This document shows, piece after piece, positions 22,895 to 34,825 of a stretch of 64,000 nt of DNA. The stretch is from Zopfochytrium polystomum (Eukaryota > Chytridiomycota > Chytridiomycetes > Chytridiales > Chytridiaceae). The position numbers and the translations under genes were made by a program. The notes beneath the pieces are model-generated. The model had not been told where the DNA came from, made no database searches, and saw nothing but the letters and a program-made list of their open reading frames with translations. Position 1 is the first letter of the stretch. Each line of letters opens with the position of its first letter. The stretch spans positions 88,642-152,641 of the forward strand of contig JAIVFJ010000159.1 of assembly GCA_025765615.1 (NCBI GenBank), read 5' to 3'.

Positions 22895-23845
22895 AGTGGT
22901 AGGGATTGAGTGCGTCTGGGATTGGGGAAGGGTTTGTTGTGTGGCAGCGAGAGAGGGGGAGGGAGGGAAGCATGTGGAGCAGACGGTGAGGTTTAAGGAG
23001 GGATAGATGGAGTTGGGAGGAGCGGGGTGGGGTATTTGGGCGCGATGTTAAGCAGTGGCAGTGGAACCTATCTCGGAGCTTTGTCTCGGTTAGCGTTTGT
23101 CGATCTGTCATTCCTCCTACGACCACTCTGCATCGCGCGCCCGTGTGTGTGTGTGTGTGTGTGTGCGTGTGCGTGTGCGTGTGTGAGCATTGACTGCTCT
23201 CTCTCTCTAACCCCCGCGTTTCTTTCCGTTTTTTTTTTTTGTGAACGTGGTTGTCGGTCGTTCGTTTGTCGTCCGCTCGCACGACGCGTCGCTCGCGCCG
23301 GTGAAACAAATCGGTGCGACTGACTGCTTCTTTTTCTTCGTTCTCCATGACTGGACTGGGCTCCTCCCTCCTCCTCTCTCTACTGCTTGCCCTTTTTCAA
23401 CAACCCTTTCTCCAAAGGCCTCGCGTTTGACTTTTTTTCCCCTCCTCTCTTTCTCTTTCTGTTACTGTTTTTGTTGACGCGTCAAAAACACGACTCTTTT
23501 TTTTTGTTTTTTTTGTTTTTTTGTTTTTTGTTTATCTTTCGGTGTGTGGAGAGAGAGAGTGAGAGAGACAGAGAGAGATAGAGGTTGGGCAGCACGATGG
23601 ACCTGTCACATGGGTGCAAATATCATATCATCCATTCATTGTGTTGTTCCAGCTTCATTCACTGAGGGGGATCGAAACAGAGTTCGAAAAGAATGGGGTT
23701 GGGTTTGTTTGGGTTTCGCTGCCGCGCGTTGAGTTTCGATTCTCGTTAATATTTTGTCTCGATTTTTTTTCGGTCCATCATCCGATCTTGTCTTATTATC
23801 CCACAACCAATGCAAAGAAAAAAAAGAAATAAAAACAAATTAATA
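22895..23845. other. Intergenic region after the 14-3-3 gene
   Basis: No gene recognised. It contains a (GT)n microsatellite at about 23143-23180, several poly-T tracts near 23490-23535 and a short GA-rich run near 23550-23580. Confidence 0.6.
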
Positions 23846-23924
23846 TAAGGCAACGCCTACATCTCCCCTTGAACCACCTTCTTGTCTTTTCTGTTCTTTC
23901 TTCCTTTGTCGCTTTTATATATTA

Positions 23925-24360
23925 GGGGTGGTCAAACCCCTTCCCTGCACGGACTGGTTTAAAATGAAATGGATTCTGCTTTGCACTGTTTTTTATGTCG
24001 TTTCCAACGAAATGAAAGTTGGTGGTCAAACCTGGCGATGGCGATGGCGATGGATATGGAGAAGGGGAGAGAGGATGAGAGGCAGACTGAGAGACAAACC
24101 ACCATTGTTGGAAAGATTTTTCCGTGTGCAGCAACCTTCCAAAAATGGGAAACTGCAAAACATTAAAAAAAAATTTGAGTGATCTGTTTCCAATGCTGGT
24201 TTGCAGCAAAAGCCTTTCCAACGAAAGCTCCTCGTGAGGAGCTTTCAGCAAAAGAAACGTTTTGATGGGTCCAAAAAGGCAGTTTGCAACGGTGGCGGGA
24301 AAATTGTGCAACATTTTGTTTGTCTGTTCCCAACAAAAAAGAGGGGGGTTTGACCACCCC
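23925..24360. mobile_element. 436-bp MITE with TA flanks
   Basis: Inverted ends GGGGTGGTCAAACCCC at 23925 and GGGGTTTGACCACCCC ending at 24360, each bordered by TA, as expected for a TA target duplication (Tc1/mariner-like) or part of a TWA duplication. No coding capacity. The interior holds a perfect 11-bp palindrome with a 2-bp loop (GAAAGCTCCTC/GAGGAGCTTTC) at 24223-24246. Confidence 0.8.
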
Positions 24361-24402
24361 TATTATTTGTAGATAGTCGTTTTCGTACAACTTTTAGACA
24401 AA

Positions 24403-24577
24403 GGTTTCCATTCCACTTAATACTCGGAGTATTTGTCATCAGCGCAAGCCAGCACCCAGGTCTGCATTGGTGGTGGCTCGCTCTCCCATGGGCATTGTGA
24501 AAACGATAACTGACAGTCACAATAGGTTCAGGTCCGTCTTGTGTCTCTTGCTGCTAACCAGTCAGTTCCGCCTAACA
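24403..24577 (-). repeat. Partial LTR, 413-bp family
   Basis: This matches in reverse the first 175 bp of the 54298-54710 solo LTR, with its terminal TGTTAGGCGG ending at 24577. The 3' part of the LTR is missing. Confidence 0.8.
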
Positions 24578-25287
24578 GTTGACGCCTGGACTGATGAGAA
24601 ACTTCATCTTGGGAATACTGCTACACTATTCGGCGGCGAAAATGTGGCCTGTGTCACATTCCAGGTCATGACAGGCGGACGTGCTGGAGACGACAGTGGC
24701 GACCTCGTTGCTGTAGCTGACAATAACAATAAATAAAGTGAAAATAAAACGATAGAAAAAGAGGATAGCAAATGAATTTGAAAACATTAAAAGTGCTTAA
24801 AGGGGAGTCTTTCCATCACTTAAGGTGAGGAGTCTGGATGTAGGCGTTGCCTTAAGAGGTCGTTTCAAGTGGATAAGGCGGAAATCTTTACTGGGGAAAA
24901 AAAAGATATGATTGGCTGAAAACTTAATGGAGGAAACATTTTCCTCCATTTCCTTGCCACAGCTAACCTTGTTCTATTTCTTTAATTGAGCTAATTCAGC
25001 TACACCCCACACAGGAAAAATGTCCTGGCGCCATGTCAATCCGGATGTTTTCATGATCTGGCAAATCATGTCAGTCAGACGTGTTTCGTCTAAAATTTTT
25101 GGTCCGAGCAACATTCTCATTGCACTGTGGGGACATCATGCCAGCGCGCATGGGATGTGGGAGTCTTCTATATGTAGGGGTTCGCCCTCCAATCACACGC
25201 TTGTTTATAGATATATAAAAATATGAGGTGTCTGCAAAACTTCATTTATTGTTTCTCTACTTGAACACTTCACACCTCGTCAACGCT

Positions 25288-25680
25288 TTACGCATCACCA
25301 TTCGGCAGAACAGATTCTGGGGCACTCAACACATCGCGTTGTGGAACTCCCAGCCAATTCTGCTTGTCATTCATCCACCGCTCTTTCTCAGAGATGCTTA
25401 AAACTGCGTTGTGAGAGTTCTTCTTGCAAAACGTGGCCAACTCAGCGTGGATGGAACACCAGAAGTCCAGCTGACTGAACAGCAAAACAATCTCTTTGCA
25501 GAGAGCGACAAATGCCTTGTACAGAAACGGTATAAAAAAAAAGTTTGCCTGCAAAAGCTTTCAGAAAAAACCGCTCACCATTATCGTTGCCAAATTCCGA
25601 CGTTTTGTCTTTCAAAAAAATCCAATCAGTAGAAGGGGTTGTACGCTTTTCAGATCTGCCAACTTCGTGGAGCAATCACA
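25288..25680 (-). pseudogene. Unrecognised coding-like remnant
   Basis: Two minus-strand frames join near 25545 to give a continuous protein-like text (STDWIFLKDKTSEFGN, then IPFLYKAFVALCKEIVLLF, then HAELATFCKKNSHNAVLS). No family was recognised. One frame break and the absence of a good start make it a fragment, probably of a transposon. It could also be chance. Confidence 0.3.
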
Positions 25681-26178
25681 GGCGCTACAGACATTGTACA
25701 GCGATTTCGTTACTGCCATCGGAAAGCTCTTGAGCTCTTGATCTCCTCTTTCCAACAAACCCACCTGATCTCGGATCGGACGCTCCTACGTCGTATCCAC
25801 CGCCTCCAAAGTCGTCGCCCACTTTTCCAACTTCAACCTCAATTTGCTAGCTTTCCAGACCTCCCCCAGCCAATCCCAAGCTATCATTCAAAAGGCCTGC
25901 TTCTGGACTACACAACTGTCACCAACGGGATCCCAAAATCACTCTCCTTTGTGATAAGCGCCCACTTTTTCCATTCAGGGTCACCAGATTACCTCCAACC
26001 CTCACCATTAATTTTTGATTTTTTGTCCCCAATTGGAGACAACGACCACCCCCCTACCTGACACACACCAAGCTAACAAACCAACTTTTCATCTGCTGCA
26101 ACACCACCTTCACAACACACCCAAAATCCAACGAAATCCCTTCAAACTTGGCACACATAATCGTCCTGAGAAAACAAC

Positions 26179-26981
26179 ATGACTACTGACTCGACCAAGT
26201 ATGTTGCCAAGTCCTTCAGCATCTTGGAGGGACAAGAGAATTTCTGTGACTGGTTGGAGGATCTTACAGCAGAACTCTTCAACAAAAAATGTCAACTTAT
26301 GCCACTGCATTGACACAAGTCACATCAACGCAGAGCAGAACGATGCAGTTGATCCACTAGACCTCTGCGACACTGGAACCTGTCTCATCAGAGATGGACC
26401 ATTCCAAGGACAGAGATTCCAACTGGTGCCTCCGTCTTGTGGACCAGAGAAAGTAACTTGGTTTCCTGGTGCACAGAACCAGAATGCACATTGCTGTCTA
26501 ATCATTCCTCGCCACATCTATCAAGCCCTCACCCAAATCACACCTGGTCGAACTTGCAAAGGAGATCATTGACGACTTTGAATGCATTAAAATGGAACCA
26601 ACTGAAGCCTCAGATGCCTTCATTACCCAATTCACTGAAGCGTACCATCGAGTCGACAGCTTTGCAAAGTCAGCAGCTGGAGAACTTCTCCATCATATTC
26701 GCCCTTTCCAACAAGTTGTTCGAATCTTTGTTGGCTCACTGGGCCAAAGCCTGTTGGAAATGGGGAAAGGAAACGTTTTTCTTGTTGTCGGCAACCCAGC
26801 TCCTCAGATAACAAGTTTAGCCAAACTAATCTCACTCTTCAAAAACCTGTTTGACAAAACAACTATGATAAGCAACACATTGAGCTGGCTGATCAAGCAA
26901 CAATCACTCGGCTACTGCTGCACCAGAAATCACCACACCAACTATTACTATCCTGGTTATCTGCCTCTTCATATTGATTGA
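26179..26981 (+). pseudogene. Decayed copia-type gag
   Basis: The ATG at 26179 begins MTTDSTKYVAKSFSILEGQ followed by ENFCDWLEDLTAELF, a typical N-terminus of a copia Gag. The frame breaks near 26300. A further Gag-like stretch is readable at 26570-26860 (ASDAFITQFTEAYHRVDSFAKS, ELLHHIRPF). Downstream to 27640 no pro, RT or IN domain can be recognised, so the element is heavily degraded. Confidence 0.5.
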
Positions 26982-27640
26982 ACAACAAACAGCAGAGGTC
27001 CTCAAAAACCAACCAGCTCCATCAACTAATAATCAATCTGCTAAGTGTTTTGCTCTTCGCTTTTGAAATGCATCAAAGTAACAGCCTTTATCCTCTCAAC
27101 ATTCAGCCATGCAGTCTCCTGTCAGTAATGATTCATCATTCCATGAACATCAACACAGGCATTTCAGTTTTTGGAGACCTGCACCACGATCAACTGCCCC
27201 TGTGCCCTTTTAATAATACTTACTCATTTTCAACAGGGCATAACAAATTCAGATTTGATGATATGGTGTTTTCCTCGCCTATCGACCCATGTAGTCGGCG
27301 GTTCCATTTCTGGATTCCCTGATGCAATTATCATTGACATGGCCACCTTTTGAGATCAGAGTGTTTTCAACCACACTGAAACTCTCACCATCAAACATAT
27401 TAGCAATTGAGATGACCAATAGTTACGCAAGTCCCTACTCTCACAACCATGGCAACCTTGTGCAATTTCCTCATGACTTTGGACTCTGTTAAATCAGCTA
27501 ATCATCTCATTATCTTTTCTCACATAACTTCAGCCAAAGGCAATTTGCTGTCCTTCATTGATAGAACCAGAACTGGTTGAATAGTTTAACGATCCTCTAA
27601 CCATTTTGCCAGTGCAACATGAAACATCATCTTCCACTTA

Positions 27641-27651
27641 GGGGGGAGGAT
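27641..27651 (+). other. Candidate polypurine tract
   Basis: AGGGGGGAGGA directly precedes TGCTGGGGATAAG, the arrangement expected of a polypurine tract followed by a 3' LTR start for the decayed gag element upstream. No matching 5' LTR was found. Confidence 0.4.
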
Positions 27652-29094
27652 GCTGGGGATAAGTGAAAGATGATCACTGGCACTGTATTGCAAATTAGAT
27701 GGAGGAAGCTTGGAATAAGTGAATGATGATCATCAGCACAGAGTTGCAAAGTGGTCTCAGCATGGATTGGCACCAACTTGGCATGGTCTTCTTGGTGCCA
27801 AGCTGCTGGCTTGGGAAAACACTCTATCTATTTTAGCCAAATGAATCTGGTCTCAGGATTTGAACTATGGAATACACTTTTATTGCTGGGCTTACTTGAC
27901 CCTGGCTAGGGACCTCAACTCACACATATTGACTGCTTCAGCTTTTATACACAGACATACTAACACACTACACCAGGTCTCACATCACAGGAAATTCCAC
28001 GGCCATACCTGAATCCTCACCTTGATTGCATCACCCTGATGAATTATCCTAACCAACTTCTGTGACAAAACACAATGTTCCTTGAAATAACTTTTGCCTC
28101 ATTCCGAGGATTATCAACGTTTATCTTTATTGGACACTCAACACTAACACTTTTTCAGAGCAAACTATAAACAAGCTCAACCTTGCAAGATTACTGAAGT
28201 TCCATTCTCATCTGAGATTCTTCCTTTGCCGAACCAAATCTAACTGACTCTAGATTTCAAACTGCTCTTAATAGAGTCACTCCAGAACAGCTATGTTCTT
28301 TGAATGCCTCATGCATTCATCCAGCATGCATTCATGCAGCATAACCAGGATCTGGAAGCTTCAGAGATTGCCCTCAACTTTTGTAATCTGACCAGAAACT
28401 TTGTGGTTTGGCTTGGATGTTAGACTTGACAAAAGCATTCTGCTGATTCTTTAACGAGGCAGAGTAGAAGACATCAGGCTAAGTCTTTGTTCCCTTTGCT
28501 TGCACTAACACTCTTCTACCAGCATAAATTCCACAACATCAGTTGGAGACTAAAGGCAAATCATCATCAAGCAATCAAACTCTGTGGAAAGATCTGGATA
28601 TACTAACTCTCACTAATGCTTTCTACCACTAACTTTGTCTCTATCTTTATTCTCCACTCTAGACCAACAAAAGCAAAAATCAACCACCTCACACACAGTT
28701 GCAATTACCATATCGTCAAACTATTCAAACTGCAGCAGTCTCAGCAAAGTCCAGGAAAATCTTCAACCATTCATTACTGCAGATCAGCAGCTTCAGAAGA
28801 CAACACCAACATCACCACTTTGCTCCATTCAGTCACCAGTCGCCTTGAACCATCTTTGAGCCTTAATTTTGCAAGTTGAACAAGTTGAACCGGAATTGCT
28901 TTCAGATTTCTGCAGCCTCAACAAAGTCAGACAAAGCATCAACCATTCCCCACAGCAGAGTCACTCCAGAAAACAACAACTTCCTCCATGTGGTCAGCAT
29001 TCAACTTCAGCAATCAGAATTGGAAGAAGTTAAACTGGATTTGGTAAAAAGTATCAACCACATGGTAATCCACAGTGAAAGTGAATCAGATAAC
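27652..29094. other. AT-rich stretch without recognisable gene
   Basis: Possible LTR of the decayed element at its start; after that no gene. Short open frames are not convincing. Confidence 0.4.
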
Positions 29095-30777
29095 TGTGAG
29101 ACTGTGCTCTCTAAATCCTCACCCTGGGCCATGGGTGGCAAATAGAGCAATGGCCTAAATACCAATCCTGAAAAGTGAAAAAGGGCAAAAAGGAGATGTC
29201 TAGGGGTCACTAGACAGGACAATGTATTTGGAGTCTTAAGAAGCCCAAGAAACACAAAGAAACTCTCTTACTATACACAAAGAGAAGACTCTCACACTCA
29301 GACCAAAGGCAACTGTGAAAAGGTGGCACACTAGCAAAGAATGTGCAGGGTTCTCTGGTCCATGACACAGAGTGGGCCCAATGGGAGGCAAAAGCCAAAG
29401 CCAAAGGGGACCGGGAAATCCGGTAACAATGCTGGAGGTGCAAGATGCAACAAGCTCCAGGGAGCGGCACTAAGTGCAGCACTCCAATCCAACTGAAGAA
29501 GACAAGAGAGTGGGGAGGAAAGTGGCCAGACCCCGGTCTGTTGGAGCCACCACCATGGAGCAAGGCTCCCTCTCTGTCAAAGACAAGCCCTAAGTTGGAG
29601 GGGGTTGGACACAGAGGGCAAACACAAGGAACAGTTAGTGTGCAGAGGTGTCTGTTGAATTAAATCAGAACTGTTTTCCACTTAACAGAACCAGACACAA
29701 CTTGTCTCACTCCAAGGAGAAGTTCCAACTCAATCCAAGGAGGGGGCACACAGGGGTGGGAGACAGTGGGACTCTTCTTACTTCATCCTACTAGGACACA
29801 GACATCTGCTTCACCAAGCCAGAGGAATTCCCTATCTTAGAAGTAAGGAAGGTTAACACCCACTCCCTCACCCAAATGTGGCACCATGACATCACAGGCA
29901 TTAATCTGAGAGAAAGAGGGTCTGAACCCAGTGAAGACCAGGCCCACCAGAGGCCACAGGAGCCAACAACCAGGGAAGAGGGGGCATACCTGAGAGACCA
30001 TTCCTGCAGCAGTACCTGACCAGACAGCTCATTCATATCCCCTTGAGAGACCTGGATTTGACTAGATGTATTGACAGGAACCTAGAGGCACCACCACAGA
30101 TTTACCCTCCATCCTTCCATCACCAAGTGGCTCCTACCCAGTCCAACCTGAACAGCATGCAGAATTGGTGAGGTGTACTGGGGCTTGAACCCAGCACACT
30201 GCCATCATGGCCAAGAGGACTTCAACCTCCTGTCACACACCAAGGGACTGCCACCCCCAGCTCTACATACAGTCAGGAAGAAAAGGGCAGGCAAGGGACT
30301 TCAGGCACAGGTTCTCACAGTCAACAAGATGGGGGGCAGCTGCTTAAATAGGAAAGGGTTGGAATCAGCAGGGTGAAGGAAGAAGGAAGGGAAAAGAGGG
30401 GAAAACATATACAAAAGAACAAAACAATAAATAAAACAGCAAAGAAGAGAGAGGAGGAGTGAGTCACCAAACAATGGGGCTGAGCCATCAAACAAGGAAG
30501 ACAGCTCAGAAAATCATGGAGCATTTCTTGGCATCAGCTGCCAAGAAAGATGGAGGAGATGGAGAGAGCTGGTTGGTGCAAAGAGGAAGACAGTCACTCT
30601 CAGCCACACAAGAAAGAAAAGACACAGACAGAGACAACAAGGAATAAATAAAAGAGAAAACAGGAAAAACCGGAAAAACAGGATAAATTACTAATTGGAA
30701 AAATAAGTAAAAATCACCAATGAAAAGATAAAGAAAAACCCTGTGATCTCATACCCTTTTTATGAGGCATTACATCA
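29095..30777 (+). repeat. Candidate long LTR (~1.7 kb) followed by primer-binding-like site
   Basis: This begins TGTGAGACTG and ends CATTACATCA, followed at 30778 by TGGTAGCAG, which resembles the initiator-tRNA-Met primer-binding site of Ty1/copia elements. A shorter relative with an internal deletion lies at 51557-52198; it shares blocks such as CACTAGACAGGA, the GTTAGTGTGCAGA.GTG.CTGTTGAA region and the ATTACA-TGGTAG end. The internal region beyond 30790 is truncated. Assignment as an LTR is inference from these ends and the two-copy comparison. Confidence 0.5.
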
Positions 30778-30937
30778 TGGTAGCAGGTGGTAGGGCTTGT
30801 TAGCTCTGCCATCATCTTGTTAACTCTGTCCATCTGGGCTTAGCACTTCTCCCACAGAAGTGTTTCAGTCCTAAGTCATTTCCAAAAGTGAGGGGCCATT
30901 GGCCAGGCATAGTAGGACTTTGCATTTCTGCCCAGTC

Positions 30938-31010
30938 TGTCAACTAGCATGTCTCGAACTTGGCACCTTCCCAATTGAAGGGAGCGCTCTAACCACTGAG
31001 CAAGGGAGCC
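30938..31010 (-). pseudogene. tRNA-like remnant (possible SINE head)
   Basis: On the minus strand the D-arm (GCTCAGTGGTTAGAGC), a 7-nt anticodon loop TTCAATT between TCCC and GGGA, and a T-loop AGTTCGAGAC resemble A and B boxes of a tRNA. The 3' acceptor strand does not pair with GGCTCCC and the T-stem is imperfect, so it is a tRNA pseudogene or tRNA-derived SINE rather than a working tRNA. Confidence 0.45.
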
Positions 31011-31450
31011 TTGTATCAGCAATTAGAATCAAGACTGAGTCTTTCTGTCTGCAACATCGCCAATAATAAGTAATAATAGTAGAGCTCAGAGGCAGACATA
31101 CAGAGCCAGTCGGAGGCCGTATGGAAACCCAATAAATAATAAGAGAGTAGGAATCCAAGCCTAGTCACGTTTTGCCAGCAAAACGCGGGTCGAGACGGGG
31201 TGGTAATCCTCACAATTACCAGTTAAAAAGTGGGTATACACTTAATTTATTTGAGGTCACAGGCTCGACAGCCTGTCGTCCTCACATAACAGTGTACAGC
31301 TCTGGTGAGGTAACAGCACAATGGGTTGGATTCCGTGCTACTGCAATTAACTTCACCTCCAGTGGGCCATACTGGGAGCACTATAGGCATGACTGAGGAA
31401 GGCTGGACCAGGGTGGCAGACCAGCAATGTAAATCAACCGAAGTCCCAGC

Positions 31451-32330
31451 TTATAGGCTAGTGTGGCCTGGACCTGTGTCAGAGGAGGTGGAGTCCTGAG
31501 CAGGGAGCCATTCCGCAAGGAGTACCAACCAGGAGACAGTTATTCTCCTGATGTGCCCAGGCAAGATGCAGGGGAAAGCGTTGAGGGCAAGCTGTGTATG
31601 GGGGAGTGGTTGCCTCGCCTCATAGGGTACTGGGGGGAGCCCAGACCAGCATCGTGACTTCAAAAGCTCCAAAATCTGCCTCTTCGTTCCGTCAGGGATG
31701 GACAGTGTGTACCTTCCAAAAAACATCGCAAGTTTTGTATGTAAAGACGGGACATATTCATAGAATGGGCGAGACAGATATTCAGAATCGTCGTTCTGAT
31801 GGACATATTGTTCATTGCTGTCATCAAAAATACTACTTTCACCAGAATCATGATCGCCTTCGTTGAAATGCTTGGAACTGCAGGCACGCTCTGCAGCAGA
31901 GTCTTCTCCATCTCCGCTTCCTTCCTCCAAATCATCGTCATTGTCTTCATCTTCAGCATCATTGTCATTTTCTTCGTCAACGTTCAAATGCACAATTGAG
32001 TCTTGCATCGCCTCGTCCTCAAATGAAGCAGGCTCCTGAGAATCGTTCCACTGACCAAGAGATGATCTTTTTGATTTGTCCTCAATGTGTCCGTCAGCCA
32101 ATCCTTAACGACTGACATTGCTGCTTGTTTCTGTATGTGTCTCGGAGTGGAGAAATGACAGTCGTCAGTTGCGAATCGTTGTGATATCCATTTCCTGCAG
32201 GGAATACACCAGAGAGGTTTGAGAGTCATGCCCTGGAAAATATCGATCAGCTGGCCACAAACGTTGAATGCAGAAGACAGCAGCTCATCAAGTTTACCAG
32301 TACCACAGGCGTTAGAGTGGGATAACGATC
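31451..32330 (-). pseudogene. Acidic protein remnant with a C-x2-C segment, unknown family
   Basis: A minus-strand frame open from about 32330 includes KLDELLSSAFNVCGQLIDIF, an ATG at 32229, LWCIPCRKWISQRF and HIQKQAAMSVVKDW. A one-base frame change near 32105 then leads to a strongly acidic stretch (NDNDAEDEDNDDDLEEGSGD) and a C-terminus with CWSGLPPVPYEARQPLP, ending at 31451. No family was recognised. The text looks like genuine protein, and the single shift could be a mutation or a sequence error. It lies 450 bp outside the left end of the Harbinger-like element and may be a separate mobile-element gene. Confidence 0.4.
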
Positions 32331-32849
32331 TGGGTGAAAGCGGGAAGAGAAAAGGGAGGCGCCTGCCGTAATTAGCTGGTGATGATTGGCTGTGGTGAAA
32401 CTGATGGCAGCGATTGAGGGAGTGATGAGAGCTGCAGGCCCGTTTGCAGGGAAGGGGAGAGGGCGATTGTAGGGTCAGTCAAGCCCTTTTTACATTTTAT
32501 CGTTTTACATATGTTTTGCTTGCCTCAACCTCAATCTTTCGTGACAAGAGAACTTCAGTCGCCCCAACAAGGCCCCATCATCCTTCCTTTTCTGGCAGAG
32601 AGGAAAATTGTGTCACCTGGACCACCTCAATTTTTTTTCCTCCAACTGGTCTCCCCTGCAAAACGGCCACACTGCCCCAGCATTTGGCCGGTTTGGGGTG
32701 TAATTCACTCAGTCCGAGAGGTGGTCCGTCTCTGCCAGTGAAATAATTCTTTTTTCAATTTTTTCACTTGCTCATGTGCCAGGGGGATTGTCTAAAAACA
32801 GAGGTCACTGCACAAACTAAGCTTTATTGAACAACAGTGCCTTCTTGTC

Positions 32850-34018
32850 CTAGTTCTCGAAATTTTTGTAAATCAAAATTAAGCCAACCCGAACGCCATT
32901 TTTATCCACAACCTCACGGCGCTCTACTTCATCCGTTACTTGACGTGGAAAATTGGCTTCAATGGTGATTGTGTTAAGCAGAAAATGTTTCACGCCTAAC
33001 ACCAAGAGATTGTCCCACTCACTGTGGTCGTCCATTTTCCAGACATTACCACCTTCATCTGAATCGCGCACATAGGTGGCAATAATTGACTGCCTATCGC
33101 CTGGTACTTTAAATGTGACGCTGTGCCCCGACAGTAAGTGAACAAGGACGAGCACATGACCTGGCACTGGGACCACATGGATGAAGTGGTCAGACGGAAT
33201 TGATATGGTGGGCCTCAAAGCCGAGGTCAAAAAGTCGACAGAAAAGCCACCGTCACCACGCAAGGATGGAGGCGGAGATGGCTGTATTTGTCGCAAATTT
33301 GAAGGCGTGACCGCTCGAAAGTTCTTGTTGAAACGCCCAGGTTGATTTGTGACGTCTTCCATCGAGTATCGCATGTTGGAGTTGTTCGCAAGGACGTCTG
33401 CGCTGAAGGGCTCCCCGTCATATTTGCGCTTGCGTGGGTACAAAGGCTGCGGATTCTCACGGTTGCGCAGCATTTCTGTGGGACCGTCGAAGTCAGTAGA
33501 ATCGCCGAAATGGAACTCTTTGTCCGAGATGCTCTCGTCGATGTCGGAGTCGTCTGGCTGAGCAATGGGTGAGGCAGCAACAGGCTCGTCAAAGGAATGA
33601 GTGTGGCGCTGAGAGGGCTCTTTCTTGTCCGAAGAATGGAGTAAGGAGGCAAGGAGCGACCCTCGCGCGAGAGTGTTCTCTTGAAGAGCTCGCCAAGCTT
33701 GGGAGGGCCGCAAGGAAGGCAGGGAGAGAGGGGAACGGTGAGATCATGTGCGTTATGAAGTCAACGTCTTTCCACACCCTTACCAGCAATTTTCGAACGG
33801 ATGAACGGAACGCCAAACTTGGAAAATTTAGGAAAGTGCTTTTTGATGTCAGCCCCTCGAATTGGTTGCGGCAGGAGGGACCAGTCGACTTTTGCGCAGG
33901 CGGCGTCAAGGTTTTTCTGATCTTTCTCACACCATGTATTGTTATAGTCAATCTTGCGAGCACGGCCAGGGATTTGGCGCGCGCTGCTTTCGCTGCTCTC
34001 TTCACTGTCTGATTTCAT
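32850..34018 (-). CDS. Second gene of the Harbinger-like element, unknown family
   Basis: Two exons, 34018-33784 and 33697-32850, join in phase (GT-AG) to give 360 residues. The N-terminal 80 residues include a W-containing, lysine-rich segment (DYNNTWCEKDQKNLDAACAKVDWSLLP by parts) reminiscent of the Myb/SANT-like DNA-binding partner of PIF/Harbinger transposases, but the match is not firm. The middle is acidic and serine-rich with a basic RKRKY patch that could be a nuclear-localisation signal. The C-terminal half (about 200-360) is a beta-rich text (HFIHVVPVPGHVLVLVHLL, HSVTFKVPG) that I do not recognise. The gene is divergent from the transposase, with a shared 900-bp promoter region. The role as transposition partner is inferred from context. 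Confidence 0.75.
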
Positions 34019-34372
34019 TGCGGTTTTGCAGCGAGGGGGGTGTTTTATACTATTCTTGCGCGTTTCATATTTGTGGGTTCGCCATGGAAGCAAGCGATAC
34101 AGGACGATAGGTACAGAGCGAGGAATGGTGTGCGCTTGTGTGAGCTATGAGCATGTGACAGACAGCGAGGGGGAGAGGAGAGAGGGCTGGAGACTGGGCA
34201 AGAGAGTGAAAGAGAGACAAGGCATGCGCCGCATATGAACTGTTTTGCACAGCTCGGACTTGGGGCCAAGGCGCACACCACCAATGACTCTTCACTCTTC
34301 GTTTCACAATGCAGCGTTCAGGCAGGGCTTCTCTTTTTTTCCTTTTTTCCCCCGTTTTGTTTTTTGGCTGCA

Positions 34373-34516
34373 ACGCGGTCTAAACATCACGCGACTGCAC
34401 AAAAATAAAATTATTGTGCATTTTCAATTTGGGCTTGGTACGCGGTCTAGTTGCTAATGGGTGGCTCCTTTTGTCAATTGGTAAAGTAGACCGCGTGGCT
34501 GTTTTTTGGACCGCGT
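34373..34516. promoter_or_regulatory. Four-copy ACGCGGTC motif cluster, both orientations
   Basis: ACGCGGTCTA occurs at 34373-34382 and 34440-34449, and its reverse complement at 34487-34496 (TAGACCGCGT) and 34508-34516 (GGACCGCGT). They lie between the two divergent genes of the transposon, hence in both promoters. A transposase, partner or host-factor binding site is likely but unproven. Confidence 0.6.
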
Positions 34517-34746
34517 GGTCAAAATCTGTACCGTGATGGTGACTTCTTTACCGCGACGAGAGATGTTGTGCAATGGAATCTTGTTTTGTTGACAAGAAAA
34601 AAAATTCAACATCTTTTTTTTTTCGCACTTCCGTCTCGCAATGCAAGTTTCCAAACAACCGAGTCCGTTAATTGTAAACACGCGTCCAAATGATCAATTT
34701 CTCTGGCTTTATTGTGGCTCGGACCCCTATTCTCCGTGCTGTCTTG

Positions 34747-34748
<2 letters not shown>

Positions 34749-34817
<69 letters not shown>

Positions 34818-34825
34818 CTCTCTTT
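34749..34825. repeat. (CT)n microsatellite upstream of the transposase start
   Basis: Over 35 CT dinucleotides, with one CTC interruption near 34813, followed by CA repeats and further CT units. It ends about 60 bp before the transposase ATG, so it lies in the promoter or 5' UTR. Confidence 0.95.

Larger units (their letters stand above)
23846..24854. mobile_element. Terminal-inverted-repeat element, ~1.0 kb, non-autonomous
   Basis: The ends carry an 18-bp perfect inverted repeat, TAAGGCAACGCCTACATC at 23846 and its complement at 24837-24854. No transposase is encoded between them. The interior contains a separate MITE (23925-24360) and a partial LTR (24403-24577), so this is a nested composite. 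The superfamily is not assignable because no clear target-site duplication was found. Confidence 0.7.

Noticed and set aside
30938..31010. Functional tRNA gene on the minus strand
   Set aside because: The acceptor strands do not pair and the T-stem has mismatches.
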